Shown: positions 28,531-38,737 of the stretch, in pieces
How the letters are laid out: each line of letters begins with the position of its first letter
Numbering within the stretch: the first letter of the stretch is position 1
Assembly (NCBI GenBank): GCA_020627965.1
Contig: JAHDFX010000002.1
Coordinates: forward strand, 1 to 64,000
Reading direction: 5' to 3'
Length of the DNA stretch: 64,000 nt
From: Saprospiraceae bacterium
GTDB lineage: Bacteria > Bacteroidota > Bacteroidia > Chitinophagales > Saprospiraceae
Translations under genes and position numbers: made by a program
The notes under the pieces: generated by a model
The model's input: only the letters and a program-made list of their open reading frames with translations
Told to the model about the DNA's origin: nothing
Databases searched by the model: none

Positions 28531-29646
28531 TTAAACCTCAAGTAAGGGAACTATAACATAGAAATCGCTGCCTAATCCATATTCGCTTTTTACGTTTATG
28601 GTACCTTTTTGCATTTCAATAAGCTTTCTGGAGATTGCAAGCCCCAAGCCTGAGCCACTAGCTGCCCGTGCAGAAGAACCATCTACCTGTTTGAATACTT
28701 CAAAAATCTGCTTATAATTTTCTTTCTTAATACCACAGCCAGTATCTCTAACAGTTATTTTACCCTGATTGCCTATCATTTCACTGATTATAGTAATCGT
28801 CCCTTCTTTAGTGAATTTAACTGCATTACCAATCAGGTTAATAAAAATTTGTTTTATTCTGATCGGATCTCCCATAAAAGAAAAATCCTGTATTTCCTGA
28901 GTGAGTTTCAGTCCTTTCTTATCGATCATGGGCATAATTAAATGCAAAGCTTCCTGAATACAATTTCCAATAGATAAAGGTTCTAAATTCAGCTCTAGCC
29001 TTCCTTCTTCTATTCTTGAAATATCAAGGAGTTCATTGATTAGTTTTAGTAAGTGTATACCCGAATCTTCAATATCTGTTGCAATTTCAACAATTTCCTG
29101 TACATCAGGCATATCTTCAGGGTCGGTAAGTAAAGGCAGATTACCTAACATTACTGTAAGTGGAGTACGTAATTCATGACTAATCACATTCAAGAATTCC
29201 ACCTTGAGTCGATCTGCATCTTCAGCATCTTTCTTGGCTTTAAACAGTGCTTGCTCCATTTCTACACGAGTAGTAATATCATCTTGTATTCCTATAAATC
29301 CGATCACCTCTCCGTCTTCTTCTATCGGCGAAATACTAAGTTCATTCCAGAATTTAGTCCCGTCTCTTTTGTAGTTCAGCAAAATTACTTTACAGGGTAC
29401 TCCCTCTTTGATAGCCGTTCTGATCTTTTCTACTTGTTTTTGGTCTGTTTCTGGCCCTTGCAGAAAGCGACAATTTCTACCAACGGTAAATTCTCTGGAA
29501 TAGCCTGTTATGGTTTCAAAAGCAGGATTGACGTAAGTCAAGGGCATATCCGCTTGCTTAGTATCTGCTATAACAACACCAGTAGTCGCGCTTTCGACTG
29601 CTCGTTTTAATACATTTAAAGAATTAATATTTCCCATAGGTAACAC
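28531..29646 (-). CDS. LOV-domain (blue-light-type PAS) sensor histidine kinase
   Basis: GRNCRFLQGPETDQKQVEKIRTAI...LLNYKRDGTKFWNELSISPIEEDGEVIGFIGIQDDIT matches the LOV consensus with flavin-adduct Cys; H-box VISHELRTPLTVMLGN. True start probably 29637 (MGNINS). Confidence 0.9.
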   Translation of the reverse strand: MLPMGNINSLNVLKRAVESATTGVVIADTKQADMPLTYVNPAFETITGYSREFTVGRNCRFLQGPETDQKQVEKIRTAIKEGVPCKVILLNYKRDGTKFWNELSISPIEEDGEVIGFIGIQDDITTRVEMEQALFKAKKDAEDADRLKVEFLNVISHELRTPLTVMLGNLPLLTDPEDMPDVQEIVEIATDIEDSGIHLLKLINELLDISRIEEGRLELNLEPLSIGNCIQEALHLIMPMIDKKGLKLTQEIQDFSFMGDPIRIKQIFINLIGNAVKFTKEGTITIISEMIGNQGKITVRDTGCGIKKENYKQIFEVFKQVDGSSARAASGSGLGLAISRKLIEMQKGTINVKSEYGLGSDFYVIVPLLEV

Positions 29647-29981
29647 AATGATAAGAAAAACTTATTAGAGTTCTCCCCTGTGTGTATAACAATCAGACTA
29701 ATAACCTATAGCTCGATAATTAAGTCCTTCTAAATGAGAAGAAGAGGGAGAAAAATAAAATTAGGATCAATAAATGAGACTAGCAGGATCGGTGACAACT
29801 ACGTTATTCTGTGAAGCCCAGGTATTCCAGAATAAGTGCTAGGACTCAATTAATTTACACTTATAAAGGCATCTTTTGTCAGCACTTTTTGTTCTTGAAA
29901 TATTCGCCTTGCGACTATATACCTTACATTAGTCGAACACCTCTGAAAATTGATGTCCTTATTTTTGTTTTGCCATATGGG

Positions 29982-31925
29982 TTATTGCAGGCTATCCAGT
30001 TCTTCCTGCTTGGATTCCCAGTTTTCCATGGCAATTTCTAAATCTGCTTGTGCTTTTTGGTAAGCTTCTATTGTTTTGGCTGAGTTTTCACTTTCATAAA
30101 AACCGGATTCTGCCATCTTAGATTGATATTCAGAGATTTGTTTTTCGAGTTTTTCTACTTTTCTTTCCGCATTGTGTACATCTCGCTTGAGCTGACGAAT
30201 CTTGTTTTCTCTTTCCTTTTTTTCTTCAGGCGATAATACGATAACTTCTTCTTTTACCGTCTGTGTAAGGGGTTTCGATGGGTTATTTTCTCCCAAACTA
30301 ACCGATCTGAAATTGTCTACATTTCGTTTTTTGAGGAAATAATTAACATCGCCAAGATATTCGTGCAATTGTCTGTCTCTAAATTCTATAGTACGCTCCG
30401 TCAAGCCATCCAGAAAATCACGGTCATGCGATACTACGATTAAGGAGCCATCATAAGCCAGGATCGATCTTTTTAGTATTTCTTTTGAAATAATATCCAG
30501 GTGATTAGTAGGCTCATCCAGTATCAGGAGATTAGCAGGGCGAAGTAACATTTTAGCTAAAGCCAGGCGCGCCCGTTCTCCCCCAGATAAGACAGAAACT
30601 TTCTTTTCTGCGTCTTCTCCACTAAACAAAAAGGCACCTAATATACTACGCAATTTAGTTCTTAGTTCGTCAGGACAACCATCTTCCATAGATTCCAGTA
30701 AAGTCATTTTAGGGTCTAGTGTTTCCGCCTGATTTTGAGCATAGTAGGCAATAGACACATTATGTCCCAAATTCACTTCGCCGTCTGTACTGCCCAATAC
30801 TCCTGCAATGATTTTTGATAAAGTAGATTTACCTTCTCCATTTCGTCCAACAAAAGCCACACGCTCGTTTCTATCCAGTTTAAACCCAACTTTGTCTAAG
30901 ACCATTAAATCACCGTATTGCTTGACAACACTTCGTGCTTCTACTACGACTTCTCCTGAGCGTGGAGCTGGTAAGAAGCGAAGTTTCATAGCTGAAGCAT
31001 CTTCATTATCCACCTCAATTTTATTCATTCTGTCCAGTTCTTTCATGAGCGACTGGGCAAATTTGGCTTTGGTATTTTTAGCACGAAAACGCTCAATCAA
31101 TCTTTCCTTTCGGGCAATTTCTCTTTGCTGGTTCGCATAAGCCTTTTCTTGTTGCTCGCGGCGTTCTTTACGGAGTTCCAGATACTTGGTATAGTGGGCT
31201 TTATAATCATAAATTTGAGCTAGTTCAATCTCTATTGTTCTGTTGGTTACATGATTTAGGAAGGTCTTATCGTGCGAAATCACGACGACTGTTCCTTCAT
31301 AGTTTTTCAACATATTCTCCAACCATATAATGGATTCTATATCCAGATGGTTGGTAGGCTCATCCAGTAGGAGGTAATCTGGTTTTTGTAGAATAATTTT
31401 AGCCAGTTCGATCCGCATTTGCCAGCCTCCACTAAATTCGCTGGTTTGCCGATCCATATCTTTCGACTTGAAGCCCAGCCCTTTTAGTACTCTTTCTGCT
31501 TCGGCATTCATATTATGTCCGCCAAAAATTGAGAATCGGTCGGTAGCATCAGATAATTCTTGTAATATTCTTGCGTAAGCATCACTTTCATAATCTTCTC
31601 TTACCCCCAATTCTTCATTGATTTCCTCTATACGCTTTTCCAGCCTTTTGATTTCATCAAAAGCTGTCAGGGCTTCCTGCAGAACAGTTTTCCCCTGTGG
31701 CAATTCCAATTCCTGATGCAGGAATCCGAGCGTATAGACTGAAGGGTAAGTTACCGTACCACTATCAGGACTTTGGTATTGGGCTATGATCTTTAGGATG
31801 GTTGATTTTCCAGTACCATTTTTTCCTACCAAACCAATGCGTTCGCGTTCGCCTATAACGAAGTTGACGTGGTCGAGTAATATACGGTCGCTGTACTTTA
31901 CAAATATGTTGGATACGGTAATCAT
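29982..31925 (-). CDS. ABC-F family ATP-binding protein
   Basis: Two ATPase domains (GKNGTGKSTILK/EFSGGWQMR; GRNGEGKSTLSK/VLSGGERARLALAKMLL), ABC-F linker and coiled-coil C-terminus. Start set at MITVSNIF (31925); the supplied ORF extends to 31991. Confidence 0.95.
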   Translation of the reverse strand: MITVSNIFVKYSDRILLDHVNFVIGERERIGLVGKNGTGKSTILKIIAQYQSPDSGTVTYPSVYTLGFLHQELELPQGKTVLQEALTAFDEIKRLEKRIEEINEELGVREDYESDAYARILQELSDATDRFSIFGGHNMNAEAERVLKGLGFKSKDMDRQTSEFSGGWQMRIELAKIILQKPDYLLLDEPTNHLDIESIIWLENMLKNYEGTVVVISHDKTFLNHVTNRTIEIELAQIYDYKAHYTKYLELRKERREQQEKAYANQQREIARKERLIERFRAKNTKAKFAQSLMKELDRMNKIEVDNEDASAMKLRFLPAPRSGEVVVEARSVVKQYGDLMVLDKVGFKLDRNERVAFVGRNGEGKSTLSKIIAGVLGSTDGEVNLGHNVSIAYYAQNQAETLDPKMTLLESMEDGCPDELRTKLRSILGAFLFSGEDAEKKVSVLSGGERARLALAKMLLRPANLLILDEPTNHLDIISKEILKRSILAYDGSLIVVSHDRDFLDGLTERTIEFRDRQLHEYLGDVNYFLKKRNVDNFRSVSLGENNPSKPLTQTVKEEVIVLSPEEKKERENKIRQLKRDVHNAERKVEKLEKQISEYQSKMAESGFYESENSAKTIEAYQKAQADLEIAMENWESKQEELDSLQ

Positions 31926-31944
31926 TCTTTTGTATTGAAGAGTA

Positions 31945-31952
31945 CAAAGATA
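31945..31952 (-). promoter_or_regulatory. Bacteroidota -7 box for the ABC-F gene
   Basis: TATCTTTG on the minus strand, 20 bp upstream of the refined start. Confidence 0.5.
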
Positions 31953-32087
31953 GGAATAAGATAGATAAATTGCACCTTGGGGCAAACACAAGATTTTTAA
32001 ATAAATTATTCAAATCAAAAGTTGTTGTAAGTCCTTCACAATTCCGAAATTTGAGCTAAACATGTAAGACAGCCAAATTATAGATAA

Positions 32088-33047
32088 ATGACAACAATAA
32101 TACATTTAAAAGAGATCGCCTCGATTGTCGAAGAAATGGACGTGATACATGCCATGCAGGAGGGCTTTATTCAATACAGTAACGGAAACTCTGTAGTACC
32201 TCCGGTTGGAGAATTAATTTTTGATAAGCCACCAGGAGATGTTCATATTAAATACGGCTATATCAGGAATCAGGATTTTTATGTGATAAAAATAGCTTCC
32301 GGATTTTATAATAATGCTCAATTCGACATTCCTTCTAGTCAGGGACTAATGCTTTTATTCAATCAAAAAACAGGACAGACAGCAGCTATTTTGCTAGACG
32401 AAGGCTATCTGACCAATATACGAACAGTGGCAGCCGGTGCTTTGGCAGTTCAATATTTCACCCCAGAAAATGTACAGGCAGTAGGCATTGTAGGCACCGG
32501 AACCATCGCAAAATTACAGATACAACAACTTCAAAAAATTGATTTTTGCAAAACCTTTTGGTTGTGGGGAAGAAATCAGGACAAAGCAAAACAACTAATA
32601 TCCGAACTGGGCAATGGCATTGATATACGTATTGCAACTAGCTGCACCGAGCTTGCTAAAAATACCAATGTCATTATCACTACAACTCCAACTGAGACTC
32701 CATTGCTCTTTGCTGATGATATTAAAGCCGGAACATTGATTGTAGGGATCGGGGCAGATACACAACATAAACAAGAATTGGATGGTGCTATTTTGAAAAA
32801 AGCAGATCTGGTGATCGCAGATAGTATTCCTCAAAGTAAAAGTCGGGGTGAAATTTATCAGGCGCTTAAAGCAGGGATGATTTCAGAAGAAAAGGTAATA
32901 GAACTTGGTAATGCACTACAAGCCCCCCATTTGCGACGAAGTACAGAAGAACAAATCATCGTCGTTGACCTAACAGGAGTAGCCGTTCAGGACATTATGA
33001 TAGCTTCGGCTGTATATTCAAATTTCAAAGCCAAGAAACCATGTTAA
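32088..33047 (+). CDS. ornithine cyclodeaminase/mu-crystallin family protein
   Basis: LTNIRTVAAGALAVQYF...VGIVGTGTIAKLQI...LWGRNQDKAKQLISEL. Confidence 0.9.
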   Translation: MTTIIHLKEIASIVEEMDVIHAMQEGFIQYSNGNSVVPPVGELIFDKPPGDVHIKYGYIRNQDFYVIKIASGFYNNAQFDIPSSQGLMLLFNQKTGQTAAILLDEGYLTNIRTVAAGALAVQYFTPENVQAVGIVGTGTIAKLQIQQLQKIDFCKTFWLWGRNQDKAKQLISELGNGIDIRIATSCTELAKNTNVIITTTPTETPLLFADDIKAGTLIVGIGADTQHKQELDGAILKKADLVIADSIPQSKSRGEIYQALKAGMISEEKVIELGNALQAPHLRRSTEEQIIVVDLTGVAVQDIMIASAVYSNFKAKKPC

Positions 33048-34489
33048 AATTTGTCAGCAATAAAGGTGGTGGAAAACCTGTTGATATTGAAACTGCCATC
33101 CTGAATGGTTATGCGCCCGATGGTGGATTGTATGTACCAGAACAACTTCCTCAGCTTTCCTTCGAGCAATTGGAACAATGGAAGAATTTATCTTACAAAG
33201 AATTGGCTTTTGAGCTTTTAAGTTTATTTATCGACAGCAGTATTGTTTCTGCTCAGGATTTAAAGACAATTATTGCTAAAGCATATGGCACCTTTGAAAA
33301 AGAAGAAGTCATTCCTATCCCCAAATTAAAATCGCGAAAGAATGCTTACATCATGGAATTGTTCTATGGTTCAACACTTTCTTTCAAAGATATTGGTCTT
33401 GCATTTCTGGTCAATCTGGTTGATTTTTTTCTAAAGAGAAAACAGAAAAGACTCTCTATTATCGTGGCAACAACTGGCGATACCGGTCCCGCAGCAGCAA
33501 ATTATATTGCCGGAAAATCTACTTTAGATGCCTGGGTATTATATCCTAAAGGCATGATAACAGAGGAGCAGGAACGACAGATGACCACTTTGCATCATGA
33601 TAATGTCCATCCTGTTGGAGTTTATAATTGCCCTGAAGGTGGCGATGATCTCGACGCTGTTATCAAACAATTATACGCCAATCAGACATTCAAAGAAAAG
33701 GTAAACCTTTCCAGTGTCAACTCCATAAACTGGGGACGCATTATGGTGCAAACCGTACATTATTTTTATGGTTATTTCCAAATTGCGGATAAAATAGGCG
33801 AGGAAATAAACATGGCAGTACCTTCAGGTGGTTTTGGCAACCTGTGTGCGGGTGGTCTGGCTCGCAAAATGGGATTACCAGTAAAAACTTTAATTATAGC
33901 CAATAACAAGAACGCATGCCTTAACCGGATATTTAAAGACGGTGTTTTTTCAATGGCTCCCATTCACGAGACCGTTTCATCAGCCATTGATATTCTTGTC
34001 CCAATCAATTTCTGGAGATTTTTATATTTCTGCGTTGGTAAAGATGCCCAAAAAATAAAAGAATGGATGGAGGAATTTGACAAAAACAGAGTCGTCCATT
34101 TTGACGAAGCTTCCTTTAAGTCCTATAAAAAAGGCTTTCTTTCGGGCAGTGTATCCGATGAACAAACCATGAAGGTCATTAAAGAAGTCTTTGAGGAAGA
34201 AGGGTATTTACTTGATCCACATGCCGCCGTTTCATTAGCTGTTGCACATTCGCTGAGAGAAGAGATAGGTGACGCTAAAATCATTTTTTTCGCAACAGCA
34301 CATCCTGCAAAATTCTCTAAAATCATCCAGAAGGCGCTTGGTTGTGAATCCTTGCCAAAAGCTGCTTTACACCCTTCTATAGAACGAGCAAAATGGCAAT
34401 GTCAAAAAGGTTATACCGCCGAACAAGCTCATCTGGAAGCGGCATTATTAGATGCTATGGAAAATCATTGGGAACGAAATTTAAAATAG
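33041..34489 (+). CDS. thrC: threonine synthase-like PLP enzyme
   Basis: APDGGLYVPEQLP; FYGSTLSFKDIGLAF; TTGDTGPAA; SVNSINWGRIMVQTVHYFYGY; overlaps the upstream gene by 7 bp. Confidence 0.88.
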   Translation: MLKFVSNKGGGKPVDIETAILNGYAPDGGLYVPEQLPQLSFEQLEQWKNLSYKELAFELLSLFIDSSIVSAQDLKTIIAKAYGTFEKEEVIPIPKLKSRKNAYIMELFYGSTLSFKDIGLAFLVNLVDFFLKRKQKRLSIIVATTGDTGPAAANYIAGKSTLDAWVLYPKGMITEEQERQMTTLHHDNVHPVGVYNCPEGGDDLDAVIKQLYANQTFKEKVNLSSVNSINWGRIMVQTVHYFYGYFQIADKIGEEINMAVPSGGFGNLCAGGLARKMGLPVKTLIIANNKNACLNRIFKDGVFSMAPIHETVSSAIDILVPINFWRFLYFCVGKDAQKIKEWMEEFDKNRVVHFDEASFKSYKKGFLSGSVSDEQTMKVIKEVFEEEGYLLDPHAAVSLAVAHSLREEIGDAKIIFFATAHPAKFSKIIQKALGCESLPKAALHPSIERAKWQCQKGYTAEQAHLEAALLDAMENHWERNLK

Positions 34490-34657
34490 ACTTGTTACCC
34501 TTTAATTAACACCCCTCTGAAAACATCTTTTTCCGCTATTTTTCCTCAAAAAATGAGTCCGTAGCGGGGCTATGCACTAATTTTTTGAGAAAAACTATCA
34601 AAAAAATCTGAATTTCAGAGCGGCACTTATTAAAGAGTAACAAGTCTAATATAAAAA
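34486..34657. repeat. 172-bp near-palindromic MITE-like element, copy 2
   Basis: 171/172 identical to 18355-18526; starts at the thrC-like stop codon and ends at the next ATG. Confidence 0.9.
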
Positions 34658-35604
34658 TGGAGCAATACACACGATTAAATAAAGAAGAGCTTGTAAAGAT
34701 TTTAGCCCGTTTCAATATTCATAATATTTCATCTTTTAAGTTACTGAGCGGTGGTTCTGAAAACACCAACTATTTGATCGAGTCAGTCAAGAGAAAATAT
34801 GTCCTTTGTATTTGCGAACAAAAAACACCAAAAACAGCAGAGGAATTAGTTGAGCTTTTAAAATATTTAGGAAAAAATCATTTCAAAACATCAACAACAG
34901 TTTTCACCATAGATCATGAACCTATTACACTTTGGGGAGGGAAGCCGATCATACTCAAGGAATATATTGAAGGAAAAATAAAAAAAGACCTCTCTCCTCA
35001 TTTATTGGAATTGATTGGTAAAGAACTCGGTAAATTACACAAGATTGAGGCGCCTGACTACCTGCCCAGGCAATTAAGTTATGGAAAGGAACAATTTGCA
35101 AATGTCAAAAAATATGCGACTAATACTGAATTTGAAGCCTGGTTGAATAAAGTGCTTGACTATATGTCCCCTTATTTCGACATGAGTTTACCAAAAGTAT
35201 TTATTCATAGCGACCTTTTCTGGGATAATGTCATTATTAGTGAAGATGAAGGCTCCATCACTATCATGGATTTTGAAGAATCCGCCTATTATTATCGTGT
35301 ATTTGATATTGGAATGACGATCATAGGGATTTGCGCAGAAGGCTCAACTATCAATCTGGACAAAGCCAGACATTTTCTAACTGGCTATCGCTCAGAGATA
35401 CCATTGCAGGAAGATGAAATAAAGGCTTTAAAAGCATTTACTATCTACGCCGGTGCATCAATGACCTATTGGCGACACCATAATTTCAATTATGTCAAGC
35501 CTGATCCTAAAATGTTCAAGCATTATTTGGGCTTGAAAGTTTTAGTTGACTTTATGACTGAACAGGCTGACGATTGTTTTGATTTTACTAATGAATTTAT
35601 TTAA
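34657..35604 (+). CDS. homoserine kinase type II / aminoglycoside phosphotransferase-fold kinase
   Basis: LLSGGSENTNYLIE; FIHSDLFWDNVIISEDEGSITIMDFEES; downstream of the threonine synthase-like gene. Confidence 0.85.
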   Translation: MEQYTRLNKEELVKILARFNIHNISSFKLLSGGSENTNYLIESVKRKYVLCICEQKTPKTAEELVELLKYLGKNHFKTSTTVFTIDHEPITLWGGKPIILKEYIEGKIKKDLSPHLLELIGKELGKLHKIEAPDYLPRQLSYGKEQFANVKKYATNTEFEAWLNKVLDYMSPYFDMSLPKVFIHSDLFWDNVIISEDEGSITIMDFEESAYYYRVFDIGMTIIGICAEGSTINLDKARHFLTGYRSEIPLQEDEIKALKAFTIYAGASMTYWRHHNFNYVKPDPKMFKHYLGLKVLVDFMTEQADDCFDFTNEFI

Positions 35605-35645
35605 ATCTTTGCTGATTGACCACAGGCAAAAGCCCTGAAAAAGAA

Positions 35646-35676
35646 ATCCCGAATTTTCATGATGAAAATTCGGGAT
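35646..35676. terminator. 15-bp perfect hairpin between convergent genes
   Basis: ATCCCGAATTTTCAT-g-ATGAAAATTCGGGAT. Confidence 0.8.
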
Positions 35677-35719
35677 AACCTATATTTTGCAGTCATTACA
35701 TGACCAAATATGCTAAGAA

Positions 35720-38700
35720 TTAGCGTCGTTGAACAATCACTAAACGCTCAGTGATAAGTTCTTCTTCTGTCTGAACACTGATCATGTACACACCTGTAGC
35801 CAGCGAGCTGACGTCAAGTATAGTTTGCTCAATGCCCTCGTAGCTACGACGAAGAATTTCACGCCCTTCCATATTAAAAATACTAATGTGCTTGATTTCA
35901 TCCGTTACTTGAATAGAAACTTTTTCCGAAGTAGGATTCGGGAATAGTTTTATATCTTCTTCAATCTCATCGTTTGCATTAAAACTTACTAAGGTCGGTA
36001 GTTCCTCAATAGTGACAACTGGTCCTGTAGAAAAGCCAGATGTTTGCGAGCCTGTTACAGTAACTTCATCAATATATACCTGATCCCCATTACCACTGGC
36101 ATCACACTGAATACGGAACTGTGCACCATCTGTAAGGTTGAATGAAGCAGCGTCTAGTGTTACCGTTGCCGTATAGAAAGAACCATTATTAAAGCTGCTT
36201 CCACTGGCATATGTTGCCACTGTCTGCCAGCCTGATCCATCATTATATCTTACCCAGAAATCTTCTCCATTTTCCATACTGTTTGGATAGAAATAGAAAC
36301 TGATCGCTACGCTTCCCAGTCCATCAAGATCATAGGATGGTGATGTCATAGAAGAAGCAGTACCACTGTTGTCTCTAAGACGAATAGAATAGGAACCTTC
36401 CCAGCTAGCACTGGTACTACGACGTGCGCAATCGCTACCACCATCAGCCCAGCCATCAAGCCCTGACTCAAAGAAGTAGCCTTCCGTAAATGGCGTTCCT
36501 CCTCCATTTGAACAACCAGTGGTTGATCCTATCGTAGTGGCTGTTCCTGAAGCATTTCCTGCTGCGTCAAGTGCACGTACTCCGAAATTATAACTAGTAC
36601 AGGCAGTAAGTCCGGTAACATTAACCGATGTTCCTGCTGTTGTACCAATAGAAGAACCATCAACAAATATCTCATAGCCAGTAACTCCAACATTATCAGA
36701 AGAGGCATTCCATGTTAAAGTCACTTGTGTATCTTGTTCATTGCTAACGCTTAAGTTAGTCGGCTGGCTTGGCGGATCAGTATCTGCTCCTCCACCTCCA
36801 ATACAGAAGTCGGTGGCATCACTGCTTGTAAAGCTTCCACCACTGGCGAGTACTGTGCCGCCATTATTAAGTGTATAGGAGCCATTTCCATAAGAACAGC
36901 AGATTCCATCGCCATAACTATCTGAAATCGTGAACGTGTAACAACCATCTGTCAGGCAAATGGCTTCCGTGATCGTAGAACCATCAGGAGAACTACCATA
37001 AGTACCGCCGCTTGCCACAACTGAACCTGCATCATTAGTAACTTGCCAACTTGTTTCCTCTGGGTAGTTATCTAATGTTATAGATAAGGTTACTTCTGTT
37101 CCATTACAGCCAGTTGGTGGGCAACTTGGACAATCTGGCCCGCCACAATCGACACCAGTTTCCTGACCATTTTGCTGACCATCTGAACAAGTTGGTCCGC
37201 CGCCGCCGCCACCGGCAGCCTGAAGCGCGCCAAGTGCATTGACCCGACCATGTCCATACTCATTATCAAAACCTGAAGCCCCCATATCAATCGCAGTAGA
37301 ATAAAGAATATCTGTTACCTCTGCACCAGTTAGGCTTGGATTATAGCCCAATACCAACGTTGCTACTCCGGCAACTACCGGACAAGCAGAAGATGTACCA
37401 CCAAAAGTAGAAGTATAACTCCCACTACCGTAGCCAGCACTCCCCATACGGTCTGTTGTTCGTACTCCAGCACCGGGTCCGCCAACATTATTGGAAGGAG
37501 CTACGATGTCAAGCGTAGAACCGTAGTTGGAGTAAGCAGAACGAACGCCAGTGTTGGCAAAAGCTCCTACAGCAATTACGTTGCTGTTTCTTGCGGGATA
37601 GCTTACACAGCTACCATAATCATTACCGGAGGCAAAAACAATAACACAACCTAAGCCACCACGACCATTTACCCTCGCATCTGCCATGGCGTTATTTATA
37701 TTGGAGAAATTCGCAGTACATGAAGAGTAGCCCCAACTATTACTCATAACATCAGCTCCCTGATTTTTGGCCCAGGTGAAGCCATCAGCAAGATCCTGAG
37801 TAGATTCTCCGCCTATAAAAATATTAACTGAGATCATATTGGCTAAAGGAGCCAGTCCCCTTACACCTATATTATTATGACTGGCTGATATAGAACCAGC
37901 ACAGGAAACCCCATGTGCACTGCCACTAATAGCATCTCCATTACCATTATTAGCCGGGCTATAACCAGCTGTGTAGCGACTTTGTCCTGAGCTGTTATTA
38001 AAATCCTCATGATCCTCCATACCATCATCGATCACAGCAACAGTCGTACTGGAAGAACCGATTGAAATATCCCATGCTTCAAGTGCATTACAATCAGCAT
38101 CGTTAGCACCAGTAACACCGTCAAGTGTCTGACCAGTATTATGCATCTGGAATTGCTGGCTGAAAAGAGGATCATTGACCTGGAAACGCTCGATTGGAGC
38201 ATAGAAATCAGGCTGAGCAAACTCAAATAAACCACTCTCATGCAAAGTATTAGCAGCAGCGAAAGCTTGATTTACATCTTCTAATTCAATTCGGTACGTT
38301 CCAAATTTTTTGGTAATCGTTTTTACTCCATATCTTTCCGCCATTTCAGTCATCACTTGCACGTCATCCTTGGCAATAAGTTTAGCCACAATCGTACGTG
38401 TAGGATAAATAATAAAACCATCAGAAAGTGCGTAACCAGTGCTAATCTGTACCTCGTCAGCATCAAAACCTAATTCCTCCATCAATTGAGAAGCAGACAT
38501 TGCATTATTCGTCTCAACAACTGCATAAGGCTTGTGTTCCCAACTTTCGTATTTTTTTACATTTTCCGGACTAATGCCCGTAAGAGTAGTGGCAGCATCA
38601 GCAGTAACAATAAAGTGCTTACTGCTTGCAGTCAATTCCATACGGTCGTTATCGACCCAGTAGTAATCAGTAGTTTGGGCAGTCAAAGCAGTGCCCCAGA

Positions 38701-38737
38701 TGAAGCAAATCGCTCCAAATAGTAAATTCCTAAACAT
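35720..38737 (-). CDS. secreted subtilisin-like S8 peptidase with Fn3 and T9SS sorting domain
   Basis: Catalytic blocks VAVIDDGMEDHEDF, HGVSCAGSISA, GGTSSACPVVAGVATL; Fn3 PPSQPTNLSVSNEQDTQVTLTWNAS; C-term FPNPTSEKVSIQV. Confidence 0.94.
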   Translation of the reverse strand: MFRNLLFGAICFIWGTALTAQTTDYYWVDNDRMELTASSKHFIVTADAATTLTGISPENVKKYESWEHKPYAVVETNNAMSASQLMEELGFDADEVQISTGYALSDGFIIYPTRTIVAKLIAKDDVQVMTEMAERYGVKTITKKFGTYRIELEDVNQAFAAANTLHESGLFEFAQPDFYAPIERFQVNDPLFSQQFQMHNTGQTLDGVTGANDADCNALEAWDISIGSSSTTVAVIDDGMEDHEDFNNSSGQSRYTAGYSPANNGNGDAISGSAHGVSCAGSISASHNNIGVRGLAPLANMISVNIFIGGESTQDLADGFTWAKNQGADVMSNSWGYSSCTANFSNINNAMADARVNGRGGLGCVIVFASGNDYGSCVSYPARNSNVIAVGAFANTGVRSAYSNYGSTLDIVAPSNNVGGPGAGVRTTDRMGSAGYGSGSYTSTFGGTSSACPVVAGVATLVLGYNPSLTGAEVTDILYSTAIDMGASGFDNEYGHGRVNALGALQAAGGGGGGPTCSDGQQNGQETGVDCGGPDCPSCPPTGCNGTEVTLSITLDNYPEETSWQVTNDAGSVVASGGTYGSSPDGSTITEAICLTDGCYTFTISDSYGDGICCSYGNGSYTLNNGGTVLASGGSFTSSDATDFCIGGGGADTDPPSQPTNLSVSNEQDTQVTLTWNASSDNVGVTGYEIFVDGSSIGTTAGTSVNVTGLTACTSYNFGVRALDAAGNASGTATTIGSTTGCSNGGGTPFTEGYFFESGLDGWADGGSDCARRSTSASWEGSYSIRLRDNSGTASSMTSPSYDLDGLGSVAISFYFYPNSMENGEDFWVRYNDGSGWQTVATYASGSSFNNGSFYTATVTLDAASFNLTDGAQFRIQCDASGNGDQVYIDEVTVTGSQTSGFSTGPVVTIEELPTLVSFNANDEIEEDIKLFPNPTSEKVSIQVTDEIKHISIFNMEGREILRRSYEGIEQTILDVSSLATGVYMISVQTEEELITERLVIVQRR

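Noticed and set aside
29176-29610. 144-aa plus-strand ORF opposite the LOV kinase
   Set aside because: Antisense to a strongly supported LOV/histidine kinase frame.
36500-37200. DGQQNGQETGVDCGG cysteine-rich linker in the subtilisin as novel
   Set aside because: A commonly seen linker motif in secreted Bacteroidota proteins, from general knowledge; not unusual.
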